Shown here piece after piece: positions 16,249 through 25,891 of a DNA stretch of 64,000 bases (positions are counted from its first letter, which is position 1; every line of letters starts with the position of its first letter). The stretch spans positions 868,001 through 932,000 of the forward strand of contig NZ_MSLT01000012.1 in the NCBI RefSeq assembly GCF_002149925.1. The letters run 5' to 3'. The notes beneath the pieces were generated by a model. It searched no databases. It had not been told where the DNA came from and saw only the letters and a list, made by a program, of their open reading frames with translations. This stretch comes from Thioflexithrix psekupsensis. GTDB taxonomy: Bacteria; Pseudomonadota; Gammaproteobacteria; Beggiatoales; Beggiatoaceae. A program made the position numbers and the translations under genes.

Positions 16249-16524
16249 AAAAATTCTCCTCGGTTGGTATTGAAGCAAAAACAACAAGGGAAAAAGGCTG
16301 GCACTGTAGGCAATCAATAGCCGATTTGCAACTTTTTTTCGGGGTTGATTGTGCTTTGATGGTTGAGTTAGGTTTAATTATTTTAAAACAGAGTGTTAGC
16401 CATGAGAGCGAAACATGACCCATTCTGTTTGAAGCGCGCTATTCATCAGTAAATAAGAATAATCTAATATTGTCAACACCACGTCCGCTGTGATGATTGC
16501 ACTTGTGTTTGGGGACAAAACAAC

Positions 16525-16575
16525 TTCGTGGCAGTATAGCATTATTATGCCATATCCTTATCAAAATGCCACGAA
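16525..16575. promoter_or_regulatory. Inverted repeat in the gap upstream of tkt
   Basis: TTCGTGGCA (16525-16533) and TGCCACGAA (16567-16575) are perfect inverted repeats with a small GCATTATTATGC palindrome between them. They lie in the 435-bp gap 16249-16683, which holds no gene and otherwise shows only AT-rich sequence. This could be an operator for the carbon cluster or an RNA hairpin; the sequence does not decide. Confidence 0.3.
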
Positions 16576-16683
16576 ATTTTATGTTAGTGCTTGTTTTAAC
16601 AAATAAATTTTAGTTATGGAAAGGATAAGTTTGTCTTTGTTGAAAGACAATCAACGTAGAAGTTATTGAGGTGAAGAGGATTT

Positions 16684-17421
16684 TTAGAAAGTCAGCGTCC
16701 ATTCTTCTGAGGAAAGCCCGACTTGTTTAACCGCTTGAATACAGAAAGTATAAATTCTTTTTCCCGGCATATTTTTTTCTGCATAATAGCCATTATTAAG
16801 TAAAACAGGTCTTCTAAAACGAGACGAATCTTTTCCTAAGAAATGGGGATAATTTTCAGCCAATTGAACAAATTGTTCAGGTTCTAATTCTGCGATTTTA
16901 TTTAAAGTAAATACCAACACTTCTGCCCACGTTTTTACAGACAAGGTATCGCCCGATAGGCTTATGGAAAGGGGACTTTTACCGGTCACATTATTGGCAT
17001 TCTGATGAGAAGAATCACGATCACCAAAATAAGGCCAAACTTTTAAAGCCAATTCTGCCAAATATTCTGCACGTTTTTCTATTTCTTCCGCATTCCAAAC
17101 AGAAATATTTTTAAAATATTTATTTAGCTCCAAATGGCTTTCTTGCAATTTTTCTTTTTTATCAGGAAAGGGGAGATTAGACAATTGTGAATTGTAACCT
17201 GTTAAAGTTAAATTACCGAGCGTATGCTTGTACAATTCGTGAATCGTTTCCCATTCTCCGCCTAAATGGGTTTGCCACCAAGTTTGATTTTCAATGTGTT
17301 GTGGCAAAATATGTTCAATTGACAAGTTATCAAAATCGACGGGTTCTTGATGTTTAAAAGCGGATTCAAGGCTATTTAAAAGCAATCGCGGGCGACGTTT
17401 TCTATCTCCGACATAAATTTG
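16684..17421 (-). pseudogene. C-terminal remnant of a DUF262/DUF1524 (GmrSD-like) nuclease
   Basis: The open frame encodes about 245 residues starting in mid-protein with YVGDRKRRPRLLLNSLE. It continues with the DUF1524 HNH pattern LSIEHILPQ, then HTLGNLTLTGYNSQLSN and a C-terminal extension. DUF1524 is normally the nuclease half of much larger GmrSD-type modification-dependent restriction proteins. The N-terminal DUF262 half is absent: the same frame has three stops within 22 codons upstream (17422-17442), and beyond it begins the promoter of the divergent histidine kinase. A TTG at 17385 could start translation of a 233-residue piece, but without the DUF262 part it is most likely inactive. 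Confidence 0.7.
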
Positions 17422-17511
17422 TTATATTTATCTTTTGATTTATAGTTTGCCGTCAAATTCATTGGCTGTTAGAATCCAAGCATTATCCCGCAGGACACAT
17501 ACGGATTATTT

Positions 17512-20511
17512 ATGAAACTACAATATAAACTGCCTTTATCGTTTAATCTGATCGTATTGTTATCAGTATTATTAACCAGTGGATTTGCCATTCACTATTT
17601 TAATAAAACTTTAGAACAACAAGCCTACCAAATATTAGATGAGAAAGCGGATGTGGCTTGGCTGATTTATCAAAAACAATTAGAACACATTGGTAATAAC
17701 GCCAAACATATTGCTTATGATACCAGCTTGCAAAAATCATTGGCCGAAAAAAACTTTTTCGGTATTGAACAATTATTAGAGCGGCTTTTAAAAGATAAGC
17801 ATATTTATCATGCGACGTTATTGCAACTCGATGAGCAACATGTGACGATTCTTGATATAGAAGGTCATATTGTGGCGCAAATTGGCTTAGAAAATTATCC
17901 GCTATTCAGTTACCATTTATCGAATTTGGATGTGAATAATCCGTTATTACAACGTGCGTTATTGGAGAGAAAATTATTAATTTTTCCAGAACTGATTGCA
18001 GGCAGCCCTATTGTGAGTTTATCGGCAGTAATGCCCATAGTGAAAAAAGAACAAATTGATGCCTTTAATGAAAAAACCAGTTTAATTGGTTTGGTATTAT
18101 TGCGCAGCGTGTTGCAAAATAATGTCGAATTAACCCAACAAATTAGTGAATTATTAGGCGTAAGCAGCGCGATTTATCAAGATGCCCGTCCTATTTCTAG
18201 TTCACATTCTTTATCGCCACTGAATGAGCAGCGTTACGCGCAAATTTTACAAGGACAATTAGAACAAACAGGCTATTTTGAAAAGGGACAATTACTCAGT
18301 CGTTTTTTCCCGTTAAAAGATGTATCGGGAGAACCCATTGCTGCATTAGGTATTCATTTGCAAGCGGATCAATACGTGGATACCGCGCATAAAGTGATTC
18401 AAGATTTATTGTGGATGACGTTATTGTGTTTAATAGGAACATTATTATTGTCTTTTGTGATTTTGCGTAGCATTTTACATCCTGCTCGACAATTATTAGA
18501 AGGTGTTAATCGCATTCATGCGGGAGAATTGCAACATCGCATTGTGGTTTCTGCGCATGATGAATTGGGTTTATTAGGTAAAGCATTTAATGATATGGCG
18601 AATCGTTTAAGCGAGTCGTTTAATTTATTAGAACAGCGCATTCAAAACGCCACAGAAAAATTGCATCATACCCTAGTTCATCAACGTTCTATTATGGACA
18701 CTATGACTGATGGATTATTGGTGACAGATACTGATAATCATATTGTGCTTTATAACTCTGCATTTGAAAAACTTTTTCCTAATTATCCGCCCGTATTAGG
18801 TGGTCATTGTTCTGAAGTGTGCAGTCCTGAATTGCAACAATTAATTCGACAAGCACAAAATGAGCAAATTGTGACCACCGTAGAAATTATTCCTTTGTCT
18901 AATATGCGCATTGGCAATGCAGTGGCCGCGCCTATTTTCCAAGCCATTGAACTCAATACACCCATTCCAGAAATTGCAGAAGAATATAGTGGTTTAGTGG
19001 TTTTAGTGCGCGACATTACGGCACAAAAACAAGTTGAATATGAATTAGCCGAAGAGAAAAACCGCGCCGAACAAGCCCGTGCCGAAGCCGAAGTGGCCAA
19101 TCAAGCTAAAAGTGTTTTCTTAGCCAATATGAGCCATGAATTAAGAACGCCATTAAATGGAATTTTAGGCTATGCCCAAATTTTGTTACGCGATCCCCAA
19201 TTGACGAAAAAGCAATTAGAAGGCGTGGAAATTATTCGTCGTAGCGGGGATTATTTATTGACTTTGATTAACGATATTTTAGATTTATCTCGTATCGAAG
19301 CCAATCGTATTGAATTATACGTGACTGATATTATTTTTAGTGATTTTTTAAACGATATTGTTGAGCTATTTAAAATTCGTGCTGAACAAAAAGGCATTGC
19401 TTTTATTTATGAGCAATTGTCACAATTACCGCAAGGCATTCGCGGAGATGAAAAGCGATTACGGCAGATTTTAATTAATCTATTGGGTAATGCGGTTAAA
19501 TTTACAGAACAAGGTGGCATTACTTTTAAAGTGGGTTATTTTGAGAAAAAATTGCGTTTTCAAATCGAAGATACAGGCATTGGCATTGCTGATGAAGATT
19601 TAGAAAAGATATTTCAGGCTTTTGAGCAAGCGGGTGATCAAAATTATCGCGCACAAGGGACGGGTTTAGGTTTAGCCATTACCAAGCGTTTGGTGGAAAT
19701 GATGGGTGGTGAATTAAAGGTAGAAAGCCATTTGCATCAAGGCACGACATTTTGGTTTTGTTTAGAACTTCCCGAAGTGTCAGAATTAATTCCTAGTAAA
19801 ATGACCCAAATTCCTGTTATTACGGGTTATGAAGGGACGCGGCGACATATTTTAATGATTGATGATCGTTGGGAAAATCGTTCCGTCATGCACAATTTAT
19901 TAATTCCGCTCGGTTTTAGTTTAGACGAAGCAGAAAATGGAGAGGAAGGGCTGCGTAAAGCCATTGAGAAAACGCCTGATTTAATTATCACGGATTTAGT
20001 GATGCCTGTTTTAGACGGCTTTGAAGTGGCGCGGCGGGCGCGTCAACATCCCGCGTTAAAACATATCCCAATTATCGCCGCATCAGCCAGTGTATTTGAT
20101 TATCATCAGCAAGAAAGTTTTGCCGCGGGTTGTAATGAATTTATTGCTAAACCTGTGCGTTTTGATATATTGCTGAATGCTTTAGAAAAGCATTTAAATT
20201 TGCAATGGATTTATGATCATCGAGATGATTTAATTCATCTTCCTTTGCTGGATGAAACGGTAGCCATGAGCGAATTGGATAGCGAAGAAAGTAAAGAATT
20301 ATTAACGCCACAACAAGCGACGATGTTGCATCAATTAATTTTAATGGGAGATATTGCAGGCATTATTGATAAAGCGGAATCGATTATTGCTGAATCTCCG
20401 AAAGCAACTTTATTGATGCAGCGTATTTGTCGTTATGCACAACAATTTGAAGATGATAAAATCATGACGTTATTAAAATCTTATTTAGATGCGCAACAGG
20501 AAGAAAAATAA
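17512..20511 (+). CDS. Hybrid sensor histidine kinase (HAMP-PAS-HisKA-HATPase-REC)
   Basis: This membrane sensor kinase has 999 residues. An N-terminal membrane segment (about 10-28) and a second one (about 299-318) enclose a ~270-residue periplasmic sensor region. Then come HAMP, a coiled coil, a PAS-like domain (TMTDGLLVTDTDNHIVLYNS) and a second coiled coil. The dimerisation domain has phospho-acceptor His542 in MSHELRTPLNG. The ATPase shows RQILINLLGNAVKFT and GTGLGLAI. The receiver domain has Asp828 in IITDLVMPVLDG. The remaining C-terminus is helical and could be a degenerate phosphotransfer domain. The next gene's ATG follows the TAA with no gap, so sensor and antiporter are probably co-expressed. 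The stimulus is not evident from sequence. Confidence 0.88.
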   Translation: MKLQYKLPLSFNLIVLLSVLLTSGFAIHYFNKTLEQQAYQILDEKADVAWLIYQKQLEHIGNNAKHIAYDTSLQKSLAEKNFFGIEQLLERLLKDKHIYHATLLQLDEQHVTILDIEGHIVAQIGLENYPLFSYHLSNLDVNNPLLQRALLERKLLIFPELIAGSPIVSLSAVMPIVKKEQIDAFNEKTSLIGLVLLRSVLQNNVELTQQISELLGVSSAIYQDARPISSSHSLSPLNEQRYAQILQGQLEQTGYFEKGQLLSRFFPLKDVSGEPIAALGIHLQADQYVDTAHKVIQDLLWMTLLCLIGTLLLSFVILRSILHPARQLLEGVNRIHAGELQHRIVVSAHDELGLLGKAFNDMANRLSESFNLLEQRIQNATEKLHHTLVHQRSIMDTMTDGLLVTDTDNHIVLYNSAFEKLFPNYPPVLGGHCSEVCSPELQQLIRQAQNEQIVTTVEIIPLSNMRIGNAVAAPIFQAIELNTPIPEIAEEYSGLVVLVRDITAQKQVEYELAEEKNRAEQARAEAEVANQAKSVFLANMSHELRTPLNGILGYAQILLRDPQLTKKQLEGVEIIRRSGDYLLTLINDILDLSRIEANRIELYVTDIIFSDFLNDIVELFKIRAEQKGIAFIYEQLSQLPQGIRGDEKRLRQILINLLGNAVKFTEQGGITFKVGYFEKKLRFQIEDTGIGIADEDLEKIFQAFEQAGDQNYRAQGTGLGLAITKRLVEMMGGELKVESHLHQGTTFWFCLELPEVSELIPSKMTQIPVITGYEGTRRHILMIDDRWENRSVMHNLLIPLGFSLDEAENGEEGLRKAIEKTPDLIITDLVMPVLDGFEVARRARQHPALKHIPIIAASASVFDYHQQESFAAGCNEFIAKPVRFDILLNALEKHLNLQWIYDHRDDLIHLPLLDETVAMSELDSEESKELLTPQQATMLHQLILMGDIAGIIDKAESIIAESPKATLLMQRICRYAQQFEDDKIMTLLKSYLDAQQEEK

Positions 20512-22200
20512 ATGGATGCTGCACATGAATTGATCCCCGTTATTGTGTTGTTATCGGCAGGTTTATTGGGGGTTTTGCTGATGCAATTATTTAAAATGAC
20601 TTCGATTTTGGGTTATTTTTTAGCGGGTATTTTAATTGGTCCGCATATTTTGGGAATTGTGGACGAATCGGAGTTGATTATTTTCTTAGCGGAATTGGGC
20701 GTGGTGTTTCTCATGTTCGATATTGGGCTGCATTTGTCCTTAGAGCGTTTATGGGAAGGGCGACGGCAATTTTTAGGCTATGGTTTGGGGCAGATGCTCA
20801 GTGCGGGTTTATTGTTTTTTGCTGTGGCTTTGGCTTTGGGACAATCTTTAGAAGCCTCTTTCATTATTGCGGGTGGATTGGCTTTATCTTCTACTGCCAT
20901 TGTGTTGCAATTATTGAGTGAACAAGAAGAAACCACCAGCCCTGTGGGTCGTTCAGCCACGCATATTTTAATCTTTCAAGATATTGCGGTTGTTTTCTTA
21001 TTAATTCTGGTGATGGTTTTAAGTGACAGCACGGTGTCATTAATTCATTCTTTAGGTTTAGCATTAATCAAAGCGATTGCCGTTTTAGTGATTGTTTTCT
21101 TAGTGGGGCAATATTTGTTAAAACCTGTATTAAGTTGGATTAATCATTTTAACAGTATGGAATTATTTACCACTGCTATTTTATTAATTGTTTTAGGTAC
21201 AGCAGCGGCAACGGGATTTGCAGGGCTTTCTTTACCTTTAGGGGCATTTTTAGCGGGTTTAATGATTTCAGAAACCGAATTTCGTTATCAAGTGCAAGCG
21301 GAAATTCAACCGTTCCGTAATTTATTATTAGGCTTATTTTTTATTACGGTGGGATTAGCCCTTGATTTAAGCGTTATTACTGAATATGCGTTTACTATAG
21401 CGGCAATGGTTTTGGTGTTATTTATCTTTAAAATCAGTACATTATGGTTAGTCGCTCGTTTAAGCGGTGGCAGTCCTAGTTTTTCTATGCGCTTGGCAAT
21501 ATTATTAGGGCAAGGGGGGGAATTTGCTTTAGTTTTATTTGGAGTCGCGGTACAAGATCGTTTATTGGATAATTTAACCGCACAATTATTAATGGCAACG
21601 ATTGGCATTAGTTTTATTTTAACGCCATTTTTGGTGCAGTTCAGCCACCGCTTATCTTGTCGTTTAGCGCAAACAGAATGCAACATTATAAAGGATAATG
21701 TGTGTCGGGGACGGGTTTTTATTGCGGGATTTGGTAGAGTGGGACAAATCTTGGCGCGGGTGTTAGAAACAGAAAATATTGCTTATACGGCATTAGATCG
21801 AGATCGGGAGCGCATTGCTAAGGGATTAAGCGAAGGTTTTAATGTGGCGTTTGGTGATCCAATACAGCCAAAAATTTTAACCTCTGCGGGTGCTGAAAAA
21901 GCCTCAGCCATTGTTATTGCGATTGATAGTATGTCTTGTACTAAAAGTATTGTCGATTGGTTAAAACAAAAGCAGGAACATATTCCTATTTTTATTCACA
22001 CGTGCAATCCCGAAGATTTAGAAAATTTAAAACGCATTAATGCGAAGATTGTTATTGATGTGGATACTTCAGGTTATGCGTTATGCAGCGCGGTATTAAA
22101 ACATTTTAATGTCAGTGAGGCACAAATTGAAGCCCATTTACGCTTATTAAAAGCCGAAGCTGAACATGATTTTGAGTATTTGCAACAGCGATTTGGTTAG
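20512..22200 (+). CDS. CPA2-family monovalent cation:proton antiporter with TrkA-N domain
   Basis: This inner-membrane Kef/YbaL-type exchanger or channel moves K+ or Na+ against H+. The first ~380 residues form about 12 hydrophobic segments, with the family's GYFLAGILIGPHILG, LMFDIGLHLSLERLW and LLGQGGEFALVLF motifs. From about residue 397 a Rossmann TrkA-N (RCK) regulatory domain begins with GRVFIAGFGRVGQ (GxGxxG). There is no C-terminal glutathione-gating feature that I can recognise. Its ATG abuts the histidine-kinase stop, which suggests the kinase and antiporter work in one response such as pH or osmotic adaptation (inference). Confidence 0.88.
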   Translation: MDAAHELIPVIVLLSAGLLGVLLMQLFKMTSILGYFLAGILIGPHILGIVDESELIIFLAELGVVFLMFDIGLHLSLERLWEGRRQFLGYGLGQMLSAGLLFFAVALALGQSLEASFIIAGGLALSSTAIVLQLLSEQEETTSPVGRSATHILIFQDIAVVFLLILVMVLSDSTVSLIHSLGLALIKAIAVLVIVFLVGQYLLKPVLSWINHFNSMELFTTAILLIVLGTAAATGFAGLSLPLGAFLAGLMISETEFRYQVQAEIQPFRNLLLGLFFITVGLALDLSVITEYAFTIAAMVLVLFIFKISTLWLVARLSGGSPSFSMRLAILLGQGGEFALVLFGVAVQDRLLDNLTAQLLMATIGISFILTPFLVQFSHRLSCRLAQTECNIIKDNVCRGRVFIAGFGRVGQILARVLETENIAYTALDRDRERIAKGLSEGFNVAFGDPIQPKILTSAGAEKASAIVIAIDSMSCTKSIVDWLKQKQEHIPIFIHTCNPEDLENLKRINAKIVIDVDTSGYALCSAVLKHFNVSEAQIEAHLRLLKAEAEHDFEYLQQRFG

Positions 22201-22959
22201 GTTTTATTTGCCTTGTTGAGTGTTTTCATTATGACTGAAGATCAAATTCAAGATTTCGCTCGTTTGGAAAAAAGCTATCAAGCTGTTTTTGATAATAATG
22301 CCAGACCTGAGCATCGTTCAATGGATTGTCGTAAATTCGCTGAGGCAATTTGTCGGCGTTTATATGTGCAGGAAATGCGTAAACAGCCTGATAAGCTCAT
22401 GACTTTAAAGAGCTACTTAGATTTTTTTAGGAATAAACAATTGCCATTGGCTTATATTTATCCCCAAATAGAAACTATCCAAAATTTGGGTAATTACGCA
22501 GGTCATGATCAGCATGAGGAAGAGCCAATTACACTGGGTTATATTCAACCTGCTTTAAGTGCAGTTGATGTGTTAATGAATTGGTATGTTAAGAAGAAAT
22601 TACAACGAAATGATTGGTTATTTGTTCAAGGGGTTAAAAAAGAAGAAAACCTCGCCAAGCCAGTTCAAGAAAATAAACCAGCACCCGCTTTAGAATTACC
22701 CAATATAAAGCCGCCAGAAAGCAAAGCGGATAATAAAGCGGTATCCTCAACCCTAATTAAAGACCGCTATCGCGATAACGGCGACGGCACTATAACCGAC
22801 ATCAAAACCAATCTTCAGTGGATGCGCTGCCTAATTGGACAAGAATGGCAGGATGGACGCTGTCAGGGAGAAGCACAGGAAATGAATTGGCATAACGCGC
22901 AGAAACTGAAGATCAACTTTGCAGGATATAACGACTGGCGAGTGGCGACAATTGAGGAA

Positions 22960-22968
22960 CTGCTCAGC
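22960..22968. repeat. Left target-site duplication of the IS
   Basis: CTGCTCAGC, repeated directly after the IS at 24411-24419. Removing the IS and one copy restores the open DUF1566 frame. Confidence 0.93.
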
Positions 22969-24410
22969 CAGCAATTCTCAATTTAAACCCTACCAAGCAA
23001 CTCAAGAATTACGCCTAGAGAGGGCTTCAAGCATAAAATCGGTCAAATGCTGCCAACTATCGAATACTAAATATTGCATCAGGGTGCGTAACTGCTCAAA
23101 AAATGTGCGTCTTGATGGACACAAAAGACGTACTTTTTCATAGGTCTCATCCAAGTATTCTAGCATCGTATGCGTTAAATAAGCCAATAAAATCAACGTA
23201 GCCAGTAAGTTAGATAAGTGTTGCTTACCATGACCAAAGTTATGCTCAAAATGATAGCCGTTATTCTTTAGAATATTGTTGTTTTCATTTTCTATTTTCC
23301 AACGCGCTCTCGCTGCATCTGTCAGTTCTGCAAGGTTTTTTTCTGTTATTTTATGGGTGGTTATCCAGCTATTTTTGTATTTTTGCTTCCCTTGTCCATC
23401 AATTTCTACCAACTCGAACCAATTAACCATTAACGCATCGTTACCATCACGCAAAGGAACTTGATTCATGTAACGATAATGTCGGGTTGTTCGTTGTTTT
23501 CCGTGTTTATGATGGGTTTGTAGCGACTGTATTTTGTTCATTTGCTCAAATTCAGACAGCCACTCATGAGTTGTTTGATGAGAGTTTGGCTTGCAAGAAG
23601 TAATAATATCAAAGCCTTGCGCAATGGCTTTTTCAAAAAAAGGCTGATGCGCAAACAAATCATCCCCTAACAAAGTGGCTTGCCACAAGCTGTAATATTT
23701 ACCCCAGTTGTCCAACCAACGTTTTGCCGCATTAATTTCGCAATCTTGTTTTTCTGCGCCATCTTGTGCCTGAATAAATTCAGGCGGCAGCGGTATCACG
23801 CGGGACTGTCCATGTGCAACGATAACGGGAGTTAATGCACTATGTCGATATAAAACTTTACCGTTAACCAAATCTTTTTTTAAACAACATGGACAAGAAA
23901 TCTTTTGAGAACTGAAAAAATCAGTGCCATCCAAAGCAATAAATAATCCATTGTTTTTACTCATGAAGTTTTGTAAAAAACCATTATCATAGAGAAATTG
24001 ATTAAGCTCAAAAAATAGTGGATAAATTTCGGTTTCAGGAACAGTATCCAGTAAATTACGAATTTGATTCATACTGGGGATTTTATGTATGCCAAAAATA
24101 CTTTGGGCGTTATTTTTCCCGTGTGCTTTTTCCATTCGAGTTTGATAATCGAGAAAAGAAGAGCTTTGTGTGAAAAAAACAGAAAAAGCACTCAAAAAAG
24201 CATCACTCATGCTATATTTAAGGTTGTTCGCTGTTTTAGTCTTACGACTATCAGACAAATTTTCAGACATTTCTATTATTCGACCAATCAGGTAGTCAAA
24301 AAAATAGTGCTGATTTTTTTGGAAAAATGCTTCGAGTTTGTTCATCATCTTTACTTTCAATCAGTTATAAAAACATTGTTGGTTGTAAGGGTTTAAATTG
24401 AGAATTGCTG
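22969..24410 (-). mobile_element. Complete DDE insertion sequence (IS4-like), 1442 bp
   Basis: The ends are CAGCAATTCTCAATTTAAAC (left, from 22969) and its exact inverted match at the right end (to 24410); the match extends to 23 bases. CTGCTCAGC is duplicated directly outside both ends (22960-22968 and 24411-24419), a 9-bp target-site duplication. The element carries one transposase gene on the minus strand. Perfect ends and duplication argue for a recent insertion. Confidence 0.95.
23002..24348 (-). CDS. DDE transposase of the IS at 22969-24410
   Basis: The protein is about 448 residues long with the DDE_Tnp_1 (IS4-superfamily) layout. The first Asp is in FIALDGTDFFSS, the second in LLGDDLFAHQP, and the Glu is in ARWKIENENNN followed by the GYHFEHNFGHG segment typical of the region after the YREK-like box. 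A four-cysteine CPCC-type motif follows the first Asp. ATG at 24348 (ATGATG) is preferred to the TTG at 24360. The frame is intact and the 9-bp target duplication fits the family, so the element may still be active. Confidence 0.9.
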   Translation of the reverse strand: MMNKLEAFFQKNQHYFFDYLIGRIIEMSENLSDSRKTKTANNLKYSMSDAFLSAFSVFFTQSSSFLDYQTRMEKAHGKNNAQSIFGIHKIPSMNQIRNLLDTVPETEIYPLFFELNQFLYDNGFLQNFMSKNNGLFIALDGTDFFSSQKISCPCCLKKDLVNGKVLYRHSALTPVIVAHGQSRVIPLPPEFIQAQDGAEKQDCEINAAKRWLDNWGKYYSLWQATLLGDDLFAHQPFFEKAIAQGFDIITSCKPNSHQTTHEWLSEFEQMNKIQSLQTHHKHGKQRTTRHYRYMNQVPLRDGNDALMVNWFELVEIDGQGKQKYKNSWITTHKITEKNLAELTDAARARWKIENENNNILKNNGYHFEHNFGHGKQHLSNLLATLILLAYLTHTMLEYLDETYEKVRLLCPSRRTFFEQLRTLMQYLVFDSWQHLTDFMLEALSRRNS

Positions 24411-24419
24411 CTGCTCAGC
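24411..24419. repeat. Right target-site duplication of the IS
   Basis: CTGCTCAGC, identical to 22960-22968, directly outside the right inverted repeat of the IS. Confidence 0.93.
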
Positions 24420-24691
24420 TTGATTTACTGTAGCAGCGGGAAACCTGCTTATTTTCCAAATAATGGCGAAGGGTGTAAGGGTAGCTATCAGCGTCCGACC
24501 TTGGTGCAAGAAGTGTTTCCTGACTCACCTGCATCGGTTGTTTGGTCTGGTTCGCCCGTTTCTGACGATTCTCGTAATGCGTGGAACATAGACTTCGGTG
24601 ATGGTCATGAATGTAGAATCTTCCGCTCCTTTAGCCGTCACGTTCGCTTAGTGCGCGGCGGACAGTGATTTGCATTTTTTCTTATTATTTT

Positions 24692-24799
24692 GTCTGAATC
24701 AGAATTTTCAGACACAAGGATTTTCAGAATTAATCCGTTCTTAAAATAATTTTTCTTCAATTCTGGAAATTTTGAAATTCTGTAAATTCTGATTCAGAC
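24692..24799. repeat. Complete GATTCAGAC-ended miniature repeat (108 bp)
   Basis: GTCTGAATCAGAATTT (24692-24707) and AAATTCTGATTCAGAC (24784-24799) are perfect 16-bp terminal inverted repeats. The interior is AT-rich, contains further TTTTCAGA/TTCTGGAAA sub-repeats and encodes nothing. It lies between the DUF1566 remnant and the 3' end of the convergent CobW gene. Confidence 0.85.
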
Positions 24800-24806
24800 A
24801 ATCCCC

Positions 24807-25853
24807 TCAAGCCGCAGTCAATTGACTGGCCAATAAAGCCATTTCTAAAGCCAACCAATCGGGTTGTCGGCCGATTTTGCTAATAAATTCAATACGGCTA
24901 TTTTCACTGTCATTAAGCGTTTTTATTTCCACATCCTGCCCGACACAATTAAACAATTGCCATTCATCATTATTTAATTGAAAAATGCCTTTGGCGCGTT
25001 CAATTTCAATATCGCGTGCATTTAAAGCATCAAATAAAGCCATTAATGCTGCCTTAGAAAAACGCGTGCCTTTAGGAAAAATCCAACCACAGGCAAATCG
25101 ACCTTCGCCTTGACTTTCATAACGTTGTGGACAAGGCGCGGGAACAGGTCTAAAAGAAATATGTCCTAATAAAGTATCAGTTTTTGTGCTTGAATTCGAG
25201 CCGTTTTGTTTTAACGTCGGAACAACAGAAGGGGATAATCGACCTGCTTTTAATGACAAATCTAAATAATCTAATGGAAAGCGGCCATATTCGGTTTCAA
25301 TAATCGCCTGTTTTTCGGGTAAAGTCTCTAAAAAATCACGCAACTGTTTAATGTGCGCCCGATCCGCCACATCGCATTTATTAATCACAATCACATCTGC
25401 TGATAATAACTGATCATAATAAACAGGCGATTTATGCACTAATTCTAAACTAAATTGACGCGGATCAACCAGCGTAATAGAAGCATTTAAATCGAGGGCT
25501 TGACTTAACCAAGTATTGCTTAATGTTTTGACTAAACCTTTTAAATGGCCAATGCCTGTGGGTTCAATTAACAATCGATCAGGACGTGCTTGGCGAATAA
25601 AGCGCGGCAACACCGTTTGAAAGTGCATCCCCACCGCACAACACAAGCAGCCACCAGGGATTTCCTGCACCAATGCGCCTTCATCACCATTTTGCAGCGC
25701 AGCCCCGTCAATGCCGACGCGGCCAAATTCATTGACGACCACTGCCCAGCGTTCTTTGCGACGGCTGGCTTCATTTAATAAATGGGTAATGGCCGTGGTT
25801 TTGCCAACCCCTAAAAAACCGCTAATTAATGTTGTAGGAATATGTGCTATCAT
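24807..25853 (-). CDS. CobW/COG0523-family GTPase (metal chaperone)
   Basis: These G3E GTPases deliver metals, often zinc, to target proteins. The 348-residue protein has the P-loop SGFLGVGKTT (residues 11-20), the metal-binding GGCLCC (Cys69, Cys71, Cys72), the EPTGIG switch and NKCD near residue 160. The CobW C-terminal domain has RGSYESQGEGRFACGWIFP-like sequence but no His-rich tail. radC is divergent, with only 38 bases between the two starts, so they share a promoter region. No Zur box was recognised. The metal cannot be decided from the sequence. Confidence 0.87.
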   Translation of the reverse strand: MIAHIPTTLISGFLGVGKTTAITHLLNEASRRKERWAVVVNEFGRVGIDGAALQNGDEGALVQEIPGGCLCCAVGMHFQTVLPRFIRQARPDRLLIEPTGIGHLKGLVKTLSNTWLSQALDLNASITLVDPRQFSLELVHKSPVYYDQLLSADVIVINKCDVADRAHIKQLRDFLETLPEKQAIIETEYGRFPLDYLDLSLKAGRLSPSVVPTLKQNGSNSSTKTDTLLGHISFRPVPAPCPQRYESQGEGRFACGWIFPKGTRFSKAALMALFDALNARDIEIERAKGIFQLNNDEWQLFNCVGQDVEIKTLNDSENSRIEFISKIGRQPDWLALEMALLASQLTAA

Positions 25854-25891
25854 GAGTCGTAAAACCGCATTTTATTGTTAGGATAAAGATA

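Larger units (their letters stand above)
22231..24668 (+). pseudogene. DUF1566 (Lcl-type) protein gene interrupted by an insertion sequence
   Basis: The two ends, 22231-22968 and 24420-24668, join in frame across the IS and one 9-bp duplication. They give a 328-residue protein. The first ~130 residues are helical and resemble DUF4145-like N-terminal domains (HRSMDCRKFAEAICRRLY, LGNYAGHDQHEEE). After a Pro/Lys-rich linker comes the DUF1566 pattern DNGDGTITDIKTNLQWMR, WHNAQKL, GYNDWRVATIEELLSL, ending in RHVRLVRGGQ. ATG at 22231 is taken as the start. As it stands the upstream part reads 8 codons into the IS and stops at 22986, losing half of the DUF1566 domain. Function is unknown; relatives are often surface or exported proteins, but no signal peptide is seen. 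Confidence 0.85.
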
